Source: Oscillospiraceae bacterium (lineage in GTDB: Bacteria; Bacillota; Clostridia; UMGS1810). From it: a stretch of DNA of 13,313 nt. Position 1 is the stretch's first letter. Every line of letters begins with the position of its first letter. The position numbers and the translations under genes are program-made. Shown here in pieces: positions 7,437-13,313 of this stretch. The stretch lies in contig JALEIO010000147.1 in the NCBI GenBank assembly GCA_022769845.1, positions 1 through 13,313 on the forward strand, read 5' to 3'. Below the pieces are notes generated by a model. That model had not been told where the DNA came from. It saw only the letters and a program-made list of their open reading frames with translations, and ran no database searches.

Positions 7437-8066
7437 CTATTCAATATTGTTTAGTTTATACGACAGCATCATCAGACTGTCTGAAAGATGCACGTTTTCA
7501 ATTACAACGTTTTCCTGTTCGTCAAGCTCGGTATATGAAAAATTCCAAATTGCCTTAATTCCAAGCGAAATAAGATTTTCCGCCACCTCTTTAACGGCAG
7601 AACGCGGCACTGCCAAAATTGCAATGTCGGGATGGTTTTGCTTAATAAAATCTGCAATATCATCATAATCCGACACATTTATATTGCAAATTTTTTTGCC
7701 CACCTTTTCCTTGTCGTTGTCAAAAACGCCGATAAGGGTAAAGCCCCTTTTTTTAAAATTTGTATGATTTGCCAGCGCGTGACCTAAATATCCTGCGCCG
7801 ACAATAATGGTTTTTCTGCCCGAATACAAGCCTAAAATTGTGCCTATTTCCTTGTGCAGCATTTCAACATTATAGCCGTAACCCTGTTGTCCGAATCCAC
7901 CGAAAAAGTTAAAATCCTGCCTTATCTGCGAGGCGGTAACGCCCATTTTACGGCTTAACTCGCTTGATGATATTCTGTAAATCTGTTTTTTCAAAAGGTC
8001 GTCAAGATATCTGTAATACCTCGGCAGCCTGCGTGCAACGATATCGGGAACTTTTTTTTCCTTCAC
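7437..8066 (-). CDS. rex: Redox-sensing transcriptional repressor Rex
   Basis: A 209-residue protein of the usual Rex length. Residues ~1-80 form the winged-helix DNA-binding domain (SSSELSRKMGVTASQIRQDF at 33-52), followed by FNFFGGFGQQGYGYNVE, highly characteristic of Rex. The Rossmann NADH-binding domain has GAGYLG (90-95) and an Asp-rich second strand (VFDND). Rex dimers bind operators when NADH/NAD+ is low and release when NADH rises, derepressing fermentative and NADH-consuming pathways. The start chosen is GTG 8066: it gives the family length and has GGGGGTG about 5 nt upstream. Extending upstream adds 20 residues unlike Rex and overlaps icd. It follows icd by 22 nt, so it is probably the last gene of an acn-icd-rex operon. 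No clear Rex operator was seen near the acn promoter. Confidence 0.95.
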   Translation of the reverse strand: MKEKKVPDIVARRLPRYYRYLDDLLKKQIYRISSSELSRKMGVTASQIRQDFNFFGGFGQQGYGYNVEMLHKEIGTILGLYSGRKTIIVGAGYLGHALANHTNFKKRGFTLIGVFDNDKEKVGKKICNINVSDYDDIADFIKQNHPDIAILAVPRSAVKEVAENLISLGIKAIWNFSYTELDEQENVVIENVHLSDSLMMLSYKLNNIE

Positions 8067-8088
8067 CTTAACACCCCCGAAAAGATTA

Positions 8089-9249
8089 TTACATTTTTTC
8101 AATCGTTTCCATAACGTACGCTGCAAATTCTTTTGTCGTCGCTCCGTCTTTATTTCCTGTTACAACAACCTTTTTCTCTTTGTCGGCGCAAATGGTAAGC
8201 GCGGCGTCAAGAAGGTTTGCCTTGTCGGTAAATCCAATATGACGCAGCATCATTTCCGCCGCTTTGAGTATGCTTGACGGATTTGCGTATTCGGCAATGC
8301 CCTCTTCGACCATACGCGGTGCAGAGCCGTGAATTGCCTCAAACATAGCATATTTTTTGCCGAGGTTTGAACTGCCTGCCGTGCCGACGCCGCCTTGAAT
8401 TTGAGCCGCCTCGTCAGTAATGATGTCGCCGTAGAGGTTAGGAAGAACAAACACCTCGAACGAACTTCTTATATCCTCGTTGATAAGATTTGCTGTCATA
8501 ATGTCAACATACCACGAATCCAGCGTTATATCGGGATAATCCTCGGCAACTTTTTTGCAGATGTCCAAAAATTTACCGTCGGTGGTTTTTATGATATTAG
8601 CTTTTGTAACGGCAGAAACGCGTTTTTTACCGTTGTTTTTTGCAAACTCAAACGCAGCTCTTGCAATTCTTTCGCAGCCGCCCGTTGTATGTATGCAAAA
8701 ATCCACCGCAAGGTCATCGGTAACATTAATTCCCTGCGAGCCGACAGCGTATGAGCCTTCGGTGTTTTCGCGGAAAAACGTCCAGTCAATACCCTTTTCG
8801 GGCACCTTTACAGGGCGCACATTTGCAAAAAGGTCGAGCTCACGGCGCATTGTAACATTTGCGCTTTCAAGGTTCGGCAGACCGTCGCCCTTGCTTGGCG
8901 TAGTTGTCGGCCCTTTTAACAGTACGTTGCAGCTTTTAATCTCAGCCATAACGTCATCGGGAATGGATTTAAGCTGTTTAACCCTGTTTTCAATGGTAAG
9001 ACCTTCAATTTTTTTAAGCTCTACCCTGCCGTTTTTAATCTCGTCCTTAAGCAGAAATTACAAAATTCTTTACGCCTCGCGTAGGATTATCGGGCCTATT
9101 CCGTCGCCCGGGATAATGCCGATAACAATTTTGTCCAGCGCGGCAAAATCGGTAAATTCTTCGCCTGCATTGAGCTTTTCGGCTCTTTCAAGCTGTTTTT
9201 TTAAAAGCGCGGCAAATTTTTCGGTAGCCTGATTTATATAATCGTTCAT
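8089..9249 (-). pseudogene. icd: Isocitrate dehydrogenase (isocitrate/isopropylmalate family), interrupted by two in-frame stops
   Basis: The frame from ATG 9249 (AGGAG 6 nt upstream) encodes 386 codons resembling a clostridial isocitrate/isopropylmalate-type dehydrogenase, which would convert isocitrate to 2-oxoglutarate. The N-terminal part has the dinucleotide-domain motif PGDGIGP (47-53). It is broken by TAA at codon 60 (9070-9072) and codon 64 (9058-9060), giving a 59-residue fragment. Similarity resumes in the same frame (RVELKKIEGLTIENRV) and stays open for the remaining ~320 codons. These include substrate residues in ESANVTMRREL (128-138) and NVRP (143-146), ENTEGSY (161-167), the VTKAN lysine (216) and the metal-binding aspartates near 249, 275 and 279. 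An internal ATG at 8949 could give a 286-residue product but lacks a ribosome binding site and the GDGIGP region. A recent pseudogene, a base-calling or assembly error, or recoding are all possible. It lies 13 nt after acn and 22 nt before rex. Confidence 0.85.
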
Positions 9250-9262
9250 AATTATCTCCTTA

Positions 9263-11185
9263 TTATTTAGACATTTCTTTTGTGTAGTTGAGCAGTCCGC
9301 CGAGCGCCATTATATCTCTCTGACGGTCGGAAAGTGCAAAATTAACCTTAAATTCAGTGCCTTTGGTGAGGTTTTTAACGGTGAGCGAATTATCCTTCAT
9401 AACGCTGTCAATGGCATTTTCTATAACCAGCTCGTCCATCATATCAATTTTGTCATAGTCGGCTTCATCAGCAAAGGTCATAGGCAAAATACCCGAATTT
9501 ATAAGATTTGCCATATGAATACGGGCAAACGATTTTGCTATAACGCCTTTTACGCCGAGATAAAGCGGAGCAAGAGCCGCGTGTTCGCGCGATGAGCCCT
9601 GACCGTAGTTTGAGCCGGCAATTATAAATCCGCCGCCGTTTTCCTTTGCGCGCTCCGAAAACTTATCATCGCACGGAGCAAGGCAGAAGTTGGAAAGATA
9701 CGGTACGTTTGAACGATACGGCAAAAGCTTTGCGTTGGAGGGCATAATGTGGTCGGTTGTGATGTTGTCCTCAACTTTTATAAGCGCTTTGCCCGAAACG
9801 GTATTTTCAAGCTTGCCGTTAACGGGATATTCCTTTATATTCGGGCCGCGTACAACCTTGATATCGTTATTTTCGGGAGCTGGTTCAACCACCATATTAT
9901 CGTTTATCAAAAACTTTTCGGGCATTTCGATTTCGTTTGAAATTGTAAGCTCTGTCGGGTCGGAAAGATATCCGTTTATTGCGGAAAGCGCAGCCGTTTC
10001 GGGGCTTACAAGATAAACCTTTGCCGATTTTGTTCCGCTTCGTCCTTCAAAGTTTCGGTTAAAGGTTCGGAGGGAAATTGCATCGGTTTTCGGCGACTGA
10101 CCCATACCGATGCACGGACCGCACGCGGTTTCAAGAATACGCGCGCCTGCTGCAATCATATCGGCAAGAGCACCGTTTTGGGAGAGCATATTAAGCACCT
10201 GACGAGAACCCGGAGATATAACAAGGCTTACGTCTTCCGCAACGGTTTTTCCTTTCAAAATTTTTGCAACCTTCATCATATCCATATACGACGAGTTTGT
10301 GCAGCTGCCGATTGCAACCTGGTCAACCTTGATTTTGCCTATATTTTTAACGGTGTCAACATTGTCCGGCATATGCGGTTTTGCCGCAAGCGGAACAAGA
10401 GATGACAAATCTATTGTAATTTCTTCGTCGTATTGCGCGTCCTCGTCCGGCAGAATGTAAGAAAAATCTTCTTCTCTGCCCTGCGCCTTCAAAAACTCTT
10501 TTGTAATATCATCGCTCGGGAAAACCGAGGTTGTTGCTCCAAGCTCCGCACCCATATTGGTAATTGTTGCTCTTTCGGGAACGCTTAAGGTTTTTACACC
10601 CTCGCCCGAATATTCTATAACCTTGCCTACGCCGCCTTTAACGGTTAAAAGACGGAGAACCTCCAAAATAATATCCTTTGCGGCAACCCACGGTTTTAAC
10701 TTGCCGATAAGATTAACTCTTACCACCTTGGGCATTGTTATATAATACGCACCGCCGCCCATTGCAACCGCAACGTCAAGACCGCCCGCGCCGATTGCAA
10801 GCATACCTATTCCGCCGCCTGTGGGAGTATGACTGTCAGAGCCCAAAAGAGTCTGACCCGGAATGCCGAAGCGCTCAAGATGCACCTGATGGCAAATTCC
10901 GTTGCCCGGACGCGAAAAATATATGCCGTGTTTTTTTGTAACCGTTTGAATATACTTGTGGTCATCGGCATTTTCAAAACCCGACTGAAGCGTATTGTGG
11001 TCGATGTACGCAACCGAACGCTTTGTTTTAACCCTCGGAATACCTATTGCCTCAAATTCAAGATACGCCATTGTTCCGGTCGAATCCTGCGTAAGAGTCT
11101 GGTCAATTTTGATTGAAATTTCCTCGCCTGCAACCATATTTCCGCTTGCGAGGTGACTTTTAATAATCTTTTGCGTGATGTTCAA
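9263..11185 (-). CDS. acn: Aconitate hydratase (aconitase), ~640-residue clostridial type
   Basis: A 640-residue 4Fe-4S hydro-lyase interconverting citrate and isocitrate. The cluster cysteines are seen at residue 295 (GSCTNSSYMD) and residues 355 and 358 (CGPCIGMG). Other family motifs are GSDSHTPTGGGIG (115-127) and, in the swivelling C-terminal domain, GSNYGQGSSREHAALAP (524-540), with the catalytic Ser-Ser-Arg region. Length fits the ~640-residue bacterial type and is far shorter than the ~900-residue AcnA/IRP or AcnB types. The start chosen is TTG 11185 (MNITQKII), with AAGGGA about 10 nt upstream. An ATG six codons upstream and a TTG fourteen codons upstream have no ribosome binding site and give an atypical extension. 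A candidate promoter lies at 11219-11248. It is first of a tight acn-icd-rex set, so it would feed 2-oxoglutarate and glutamate synthesis if icd works. Confidence 0.95.
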   Translation of the reverse strand: MNITQKIIKSHLASGNMVAGEEISIKIDQTLTQDSTGTMAYLEFEAIGIPRVKTKRSVAYIDHNTLQSGFENADDHKYIQTVTKKHGIYFSRPGNGICHQVHLERFGIPGQTLLGSDSHTPTGGGIGMLAIGAGGLDVAVAMGGGAYYITMPKVVRVNLIGKLKPWVAAKDIILEVLRLLTVKGGVGKVIEYSGEGVKTLSVPERATITNMGAELGATTSVFPSDDITKEFLKAQGREEDFSYILPDEDAQYDEEITIDLSSLVPLAAKPHMPDNVDTVKNIGKIKVDQVAIGSCTNSSYMDMMKVAKILKGKTVAEDVSLVISPGSRQVLNMLSQNGALADMIAAGARILETACGPCIGMGQSPKTDAISLRTFNRNFEGRSGTKSAKVYLVSPETAALSAINGYLSDPTELTISNEIEMPEKFLINDNMVVEPAPENNDIKVVRGPNIKEYPVNGKLENTVSGKALIKVEDNITTDHIMPSNAKLLPYRSNVPYLSNFCLAPCDDKFSERAKENGGGFIIAGSNYGQGSSREHAALAPLYLGVKGVIAKSFARIHMANLINSGILPMTFADEADYDKIDMMDELVIENAIDSVMKDNSLTVKNLTKGTEFKVNFALSDRQRDIMALGGLLNYTKEMSK

Positions 11186-11218
11186 AAAAATCAATCCCTT
11201 CATATAATAAACTGAATT

Positions 11219-11248
11219 TTTATACAATAATATATTAATATTTTACAA
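11219..11248 (-). promoter_or_regulatory. Candidate sigma-A promoter for acn-icd-rex
   Basis: On the minus strand, TTGTAA (11243-11248) and TATAAA (11219-11224) are separated by 18 bp (4/6 and 5/6 matches). Initiation near 11212 would leave a ~27-nt leader before TTG 11185. The region is nearly pure A/T, so alternative registers are possible. Confidence 0.38.
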
Positions 11249-11249
11249 A

Positions 11250-11265
11250 ACAACCGAAGGGTTGT
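11250..11265 (-). terminator. Weak hairpin terminator between MATE gene and acn
   Basis: A 6-bp stem ACAACC/GGTTGT with a 4-nt loop, starting 5 nt after the MATE stop and followed on the minus strand by UUUG. It is short and has a poor U-tract, so it is likely a leaky terminator. It sits immediately upstream of the candidate acn -35 box. Confidence 0.45.
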
Positions 11266-11270
11266 CAATG

Positions 11271-12644
11271 TTAAGATTTTACATAAGTTTCCATTGTTTT
11301 AATCTGTTTTTTATACACATTAATATACATAAATATGCAGAATATCAGCGAAAACGATTCTGCAATGGGAAAAGCGAACCAAACATAGTTTACGCCGAAC
11401 TGCGACAAAAACTTTGCAACGGGCAGAATAATTACGATTTGACGCAAAAAAGATACCGCCATTGAATAAATGCCCTTGCCGATTGCCTGAAAAAACGTTC
11501 CGAACATTATGCCGACTGCCGCAGGCATAAAATTAAGCGAAATAATGCGCAGTGCCGGAATGCCGATTTTCAGCATATCGGGTTTTGCGTTGAAAATTTT
11601 AAGCAGCTGCTCGGGAAACAGAGAAAAAATTGCCGTTCCGACCGCCATAATGATGAACGCAATGCCTGTGCCTTTTTTGACCGCCTCCACCAGACGTTTT
11701 TTGTCGCGCGCGCCGTAGTTGTAGCCCATAATGGGCATAACGCCTTGCGTAAGACCGAAAACAGGCATAAACACAAACGACTGCAGCTTGTAATACACGC
11801 CGAGCACCGTAACGGCGGTTGGCGTGAGCACGATAAGAATTTTGTTGAGCAGAGTGATAAGCACCGAAGCAATACTTTGCATAATTATAGACGGTATGCC
11901 GACAATGTAAATATCCTTAACGGTTTTTAAGCGGAATTTGAAATTTTTAAGCGAAAATTTAACGTGGAAATCCTTTTTATGTGCAATATAGAGCGCATAA
12001 AGCATAGAAATAATCTGTCCCATAACGGTTGCAGCGGCAGCACCTTTTACTCCCATTGCAGGGATAAACCAAAATCCGAAAATGAAAACAGGGTCGAAAA
12101 TAATATTTATTACTGCGCCGATAAGCTGAAAAATCATAGGATAAAGCATATTTCCCGTTGCCTGAATTGATTTTTCAATGCTGACCTCAACAAATACGCC
12201 GAACGAGAGCACCATAACAATCCACATATAGTCGATGCCCCAGTTTATGATGCTTTGGGACACGCCCTGTGCGCCCCTTGCCATTGACGTGATAAACGGT
12301 TTTGTAAAAAATATGCCGATAAGCGCAAAAACCGCCCATGTTATGATTGCAAGAATTATACCGTGATTTGCGGCGTGCGAGGCTTCGTCATATTTTTTTT
12401 CGCCAAGCCGCCGTGCGATAAGCGAGTTTACGCCCACTCCCGTTCCTACCGCAAACGATATTATAAGCATTTGCATTGGAAAAACAAGCGACACCGCTGT
12501 GAGTGCTTCTTCGCCCAAAAGCGATACGAATATGCTGTCAACAATGTTGTAAAGCGATTGTATAAACATAGAAAACATCGCAGGAAGCGACATTGATAAA
12601 ATAAGTTTTGTCATAGGCATTGTGCCCATTTTGTTTTCCGACAT
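11271..12644 (-). CDS. MATE family multidrug/sodium-type efflux transporter
   Basis: A 457-residue polytopic membrane protein of the usual MATE length, with hydrophobic segments consistent with 12 helices in two six-helix bundles. The N-terminus (MSENKMGTMPMTKLILSMSLP) and LYNIVDSIFVSLLG (31-44) are typical of clostridial MATE proteins of the MOP superfamily, as is the loop SLIARRLGEKKYDEA after helix 2. Such proteins export cationic drugs, dyes or metabolites by Na+ or H+ antiport; the substrate is not predictable. The ATG has AAAGGA about 12 nt upstream. A perfect-consensus promoter lies ~40 nt upstream, and the repeat element at 12728 begins just beyond its -35 box. It runs in the same direction as acn but is separated by 85 nt with its own weak terminator. 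Confidence 0.93.
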   Translation of the reverse strand: MSENKMGTMPMTKLILSMSLPAMFSMFIQSLYNIVDSIFVSLLGEEALTAVSLVFPMQMLIISFAVGTGVGVNSLIARRLGEKKYDEASHAANHGIILAIITWAVFALIGIFFTKPFITSMARGAQGVSQSIINWGIDYMWIVMVLSFGVFVEVSIEKSIQATGNMLYPMIFQLIGAVINIIFDPVFIFGFWFIPAMGVKGAAAATVMGQIISMLYALYIAHKKDFHVKFSLKNFKFRLKTVKDIYIVGIPSIIMQSIASVLITLLNKILIVLTPTAVTVLGVYYKLQSFVFMPVFGLTQGVMPIMGYNYGARDKKRLVEAVKKGTGIAFIIMAVGTAIFSLFPEQLLKIFNAKPDMLKIGIPALRIISLNFMPAAVGIMFGTFFQAIGKGIYSMAVSFLRQIVIILPVAKFLSQFGVNYVWFAFPIAESFSLIFCIFMYINVYKKQIKTMETYVKS

Positions 12645-12682
12645 TTCTTTTGTAAATCCTTTCAGTGTAATGTTATCGGATT

Positions 12683-12711
12683 ATTATAACACAAAATATT
12701 AAAATTGTCAA
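12683..12711 (-). promoter_or_regulatory. Perfect-consensus sigma-A promoter for the MATE gene
   Basis: On the minus strand, TTGACA (12706-12711) and TATAAT (12683-12688) are separated by exactly 17 bp, matching the sigma-70 consensus at all 12 positions. Predicted start is around 12676, leaving a ~32-nt leader before ATG 12644. It is the strongest promoter visible in the window. Confidence 0.9.
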
Positions 12712-12797
12712 AGGTTTCCTTTTGCCTTAGCCGAAAGAAAGTAATCCGAACCCGCCTGAAAAGGCATAATTTCGGCATCTTTTGGCTTGTCATCTTT

Positions 12798-12815
12798 GCA
12801 AGGCGTCAGCCTTGC
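12798..12815. repeat. Internal hairpin A of the repeat element
   Basis: A perfect 7-bp stem GCAAGGC (12798-12804) / GCCTTGC (12809-12815) with loop GTCA. A second copy of GCAAGGC at 12896-12902 can pair instead with 12809-12815, giving an alternative long-range fold that encloses the 12839-12876 hairpin. Confidence 0.7.
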
Positions 12816-12838
12816 TTCATCTTCCGCACCAAAATCTG

Positions 12839-12876
12839 CTCAAAATTCTATTCTTTTCAGGTCGAAGAATTTTGAG
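12839..12876. repeat. Central inverted repeat of the repeat element
   Basis: CTCAAAATTCT (12839-12849) pairs perfectly with AGAATTTTGAG (12866-12876) over 11 bp, with a 16-nt loop. The right arm overlaps a segment (12868-12890) that can instead pair with its inverted near-copy at 12954-12976, so two folds compete. Confidence 0.7.
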
Positions 12877-12911
12877 AGAGCGGATTTTTGATTGCGCAAG
12901 GCAAAAACGCA

Positions 12912-12931
12912 GGTAATCCTGACGGATTACC
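12912..12931. repeat. Internal hairpin B of the repeat element
   Basis: A perfect 8-bp stem GGTAATCC (12912-12919) / GGATTACC (12924-12931) with loop TGAC, the exact complement of the GTCA loop of hairpin A. The GTAATCC core also occurs inside both terminal repeats. Confidence 0.7.
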
Positions 12932-13003
12932 GAGTATTTTAACGAAGTCGAAAGCGAAAATCCGCCTCTCAAAATCGGAGTTCGGATTACTTTCTTTCGG
13001 CTA

Positions 13004-13096
13004 CACTTGATTTTTCGTATGAGAGTTTTATCTCTCACTCAAAACATTTAATAACGGAGCTTTGTCCCTTATTGAATCTATTTTCGGAGGTATGGT
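13004..13096 (+). other. Leader region of the GH130 gene with two small hairpins
   Basis: Between the repeat element and the GH130 start are a 6-bp hairpin TGAGAG/CTCTCA (13020-13025 with 13032-13037) and an imperfect 9-nt-arm hairpin (13050-13058 with 13065-13073, one C-C mismatch). Neither has a U-tract. I see no convincing promoter in this stretch, so the GH130 promoter may lie within the repeat element or be weak. Confidence 0.3.
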
Positions 13097-13313
13097 ATGA
13101 GCAGAGAATATTTTGAAAAAAGAGTTAAAGAGGTTACCGAAAATCACAAAATGGTAACAGAGCGAAAAAATGAGAAAAAATTCAGCATAAACGGAATTTT
13201 TAACCGCTACGAGTATCCTGTACTTATGCGCGAGGACATTCCTTTAAATTGGCGTTTTGACTTTTCTTACGAGCGAAATCCGCTGTTTTTGGAAAGGATA
13301 AGAGTTAACGCAA
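13097..13313 (+). CDS. GH130 family glycoside phosphorylase (mannosylglucose / mannooligosaccharide type), 3' truncated
   Basis: Only the first 72 residues are in the window. They match the N-terminus of GH130 enzymes: a helical leader, then ERKNE (22-26), NGIFNRYEYPVL (32-43), PLNWRFDF (48-55) and NP..LERIRVNA (60-72). Similar spacing occurs in 4-O-beta-D-mannosyl-D-glucose phosphorylase. Such enzymes are cytosolic and cleave beta-mannosides with phosphate to release mannose 1-phosphate during mannan use. The ATG at 13097 has GGAGG 6 nt upstream; an overlapping ATG at 13092 stops after two codons. The catalytic region is outside the window, so the exact specificity (disaccharide versus oligosaccharide) is open. 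It starts 93 nt after the MITE-like element. Confidence 0.82.
   Translation, partial: MSREYFEKRVKEVTENHKMVTERKNEKKFSINGIFNRYEYPVLMREDIPLNWRFDFSYERNPLFLERIRVNA

Larger units (their letters stand above)
12728..13003. mobile_element. MITE-like element with 22-bp perfect terminal inverted repeats flanked by TA
   Basis: The left end (12730-12751, beginning GCCGAAAGAAAG) is the exact reverse complement of the right end (12980-13001) over 22 bp. Both ends are bordered by TA (12728-12729 and 13002-13003), extending the perfect match to 24 bp. The 272-bp interior has no credible gene but several nested inverted repeats: 12798-12815, 12839-12876, 12912-12931, and an inverted near-copy pair 12868-12890 / 12954-12976. 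Small size, long terminal repeats, TA flanks and no transposase fit a miniature inverted-repeat transposable element, mobilised in trans by an IS630/Tc1-like transposase. TA is self-complementary, so a target duplication cannot be told from two more repeat bases. An alternative is a structured intergenic repeat that is not a transposon. Genome copy number cannot be seen here. Confidence 0.75.

Noticed and set aside
9058..9072. Genome-wide reassignment of TAA as a sense codon
   Set aside because: spoIVB, dnaG, rpoD, dgt, acn and the MATE gene all end properly at TAA at family-typical lengths, so TAA is a normal stop here.
8555..9232. Long open frame on the plus strand (225 codons)
   Set aside because: It lies antisense to icd, its translation resembles no family and is serine/leucine-rich as expected for an antisense shadow, and it has no ribosome binding site I can support.
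11219..11260. Rex operator upstream of acn
   Set aside because: Only a half-site-like TTGTAAAAT is present; there is no inverted TTAACAA-like second half.
12719..12848. Minus-strand frame across the left end of the repeat reading ...AGSDYFLSAKAKGNL
   Set aside because: About 43 codons with no start codon; it looks peptide-like but is best explained by the repeat sequence.
12817..13038. Minus-strand open frame of 73 codons inside the repeat element
   Set aside because: It spans the terminal repeat and internal hairpins, has no ribosome binding site, and the translation is basic and low-complexity; more likely a by-product of the repeat.
1..13313. CRISPR array, tRNA, rRNA or integrase-type attachment site
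   Set aside because: No regularly spaced repeats, no cloverleaf or rRNA-like stretch, and no integrase or recombinase gene were seen.

Overview
The window looks like a chromosomal segment of a spore-forming, anaerobic-type Firmicute of class Clostridia. The evidence is two proteins of the sigma-K checkpoint (SpoIVB and a BofA-like protein), a dgt-dnaG-rpoD replication/transcription cluster of clostridial type, the redox repressor Rex, moderately low GC with AT-rich spacers, and frequent TTG/GTG starts. No species can be named from sequence alone. Most of the window is ordinary core genome.

Layout. 1-939 (+) is the 3' part of spoIVB. It faces a Gfo/Idh/MocA-family sugar or cyclitol dehydrogenase on the minus strand (1091-2149), with a bidirectional terminator between them. 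2442-7349 (+) holds bofA-like, a cysteine-rich flavodoxin-fold flavoprotein, dgt, dnaG and rpoD (sigma-A). Two back-to-back hairpin terminators (7356-7434) separate rpoD from a minus-strand block. Read in its own direction, that block is a MATE transporter (12644-11271), then aconitase (11185-9263), isocitrate dehydrogenase (9249-8089) and rex (8066-7437). At the right end, a ~272 bp MITE-like element with long perfect terminal inverted repeats lies between the MATE promoter and a truncated GH130 mannoside phosphorylase gene (from 13097).

How the genes work together. Flavoprotein-dgt are 4 nt apart and dnaG-rpoD 32 nt apart, so this block supplies dNTP control, priming and the housekeeping sigma factor. 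Acn-icd-rex are separated by only 13 and 22 nt and probably form one transcript, linking the oxidative branch from citrate to 2-oxoglutarate with the NADH-sensing repressor.

What stands out: (1) the isocitrate dehydrogenase reading frame keeps its phase and family similarity over 386 codons but carries two in-frame TAA codons 12 nt apart near its N-terminus; (2) the MITE-like element at 12728-13003, with TA flanks and nested alternative hairpins, directly abuts a perfect-consensus sigma-A promoter; (3) spoIVB and bofA, which act in the same sporulation checkpoint, are separated here only by an inverted metabolic gene. I did not find a clear undescribed multi-gene system; the remaining observations are modest.
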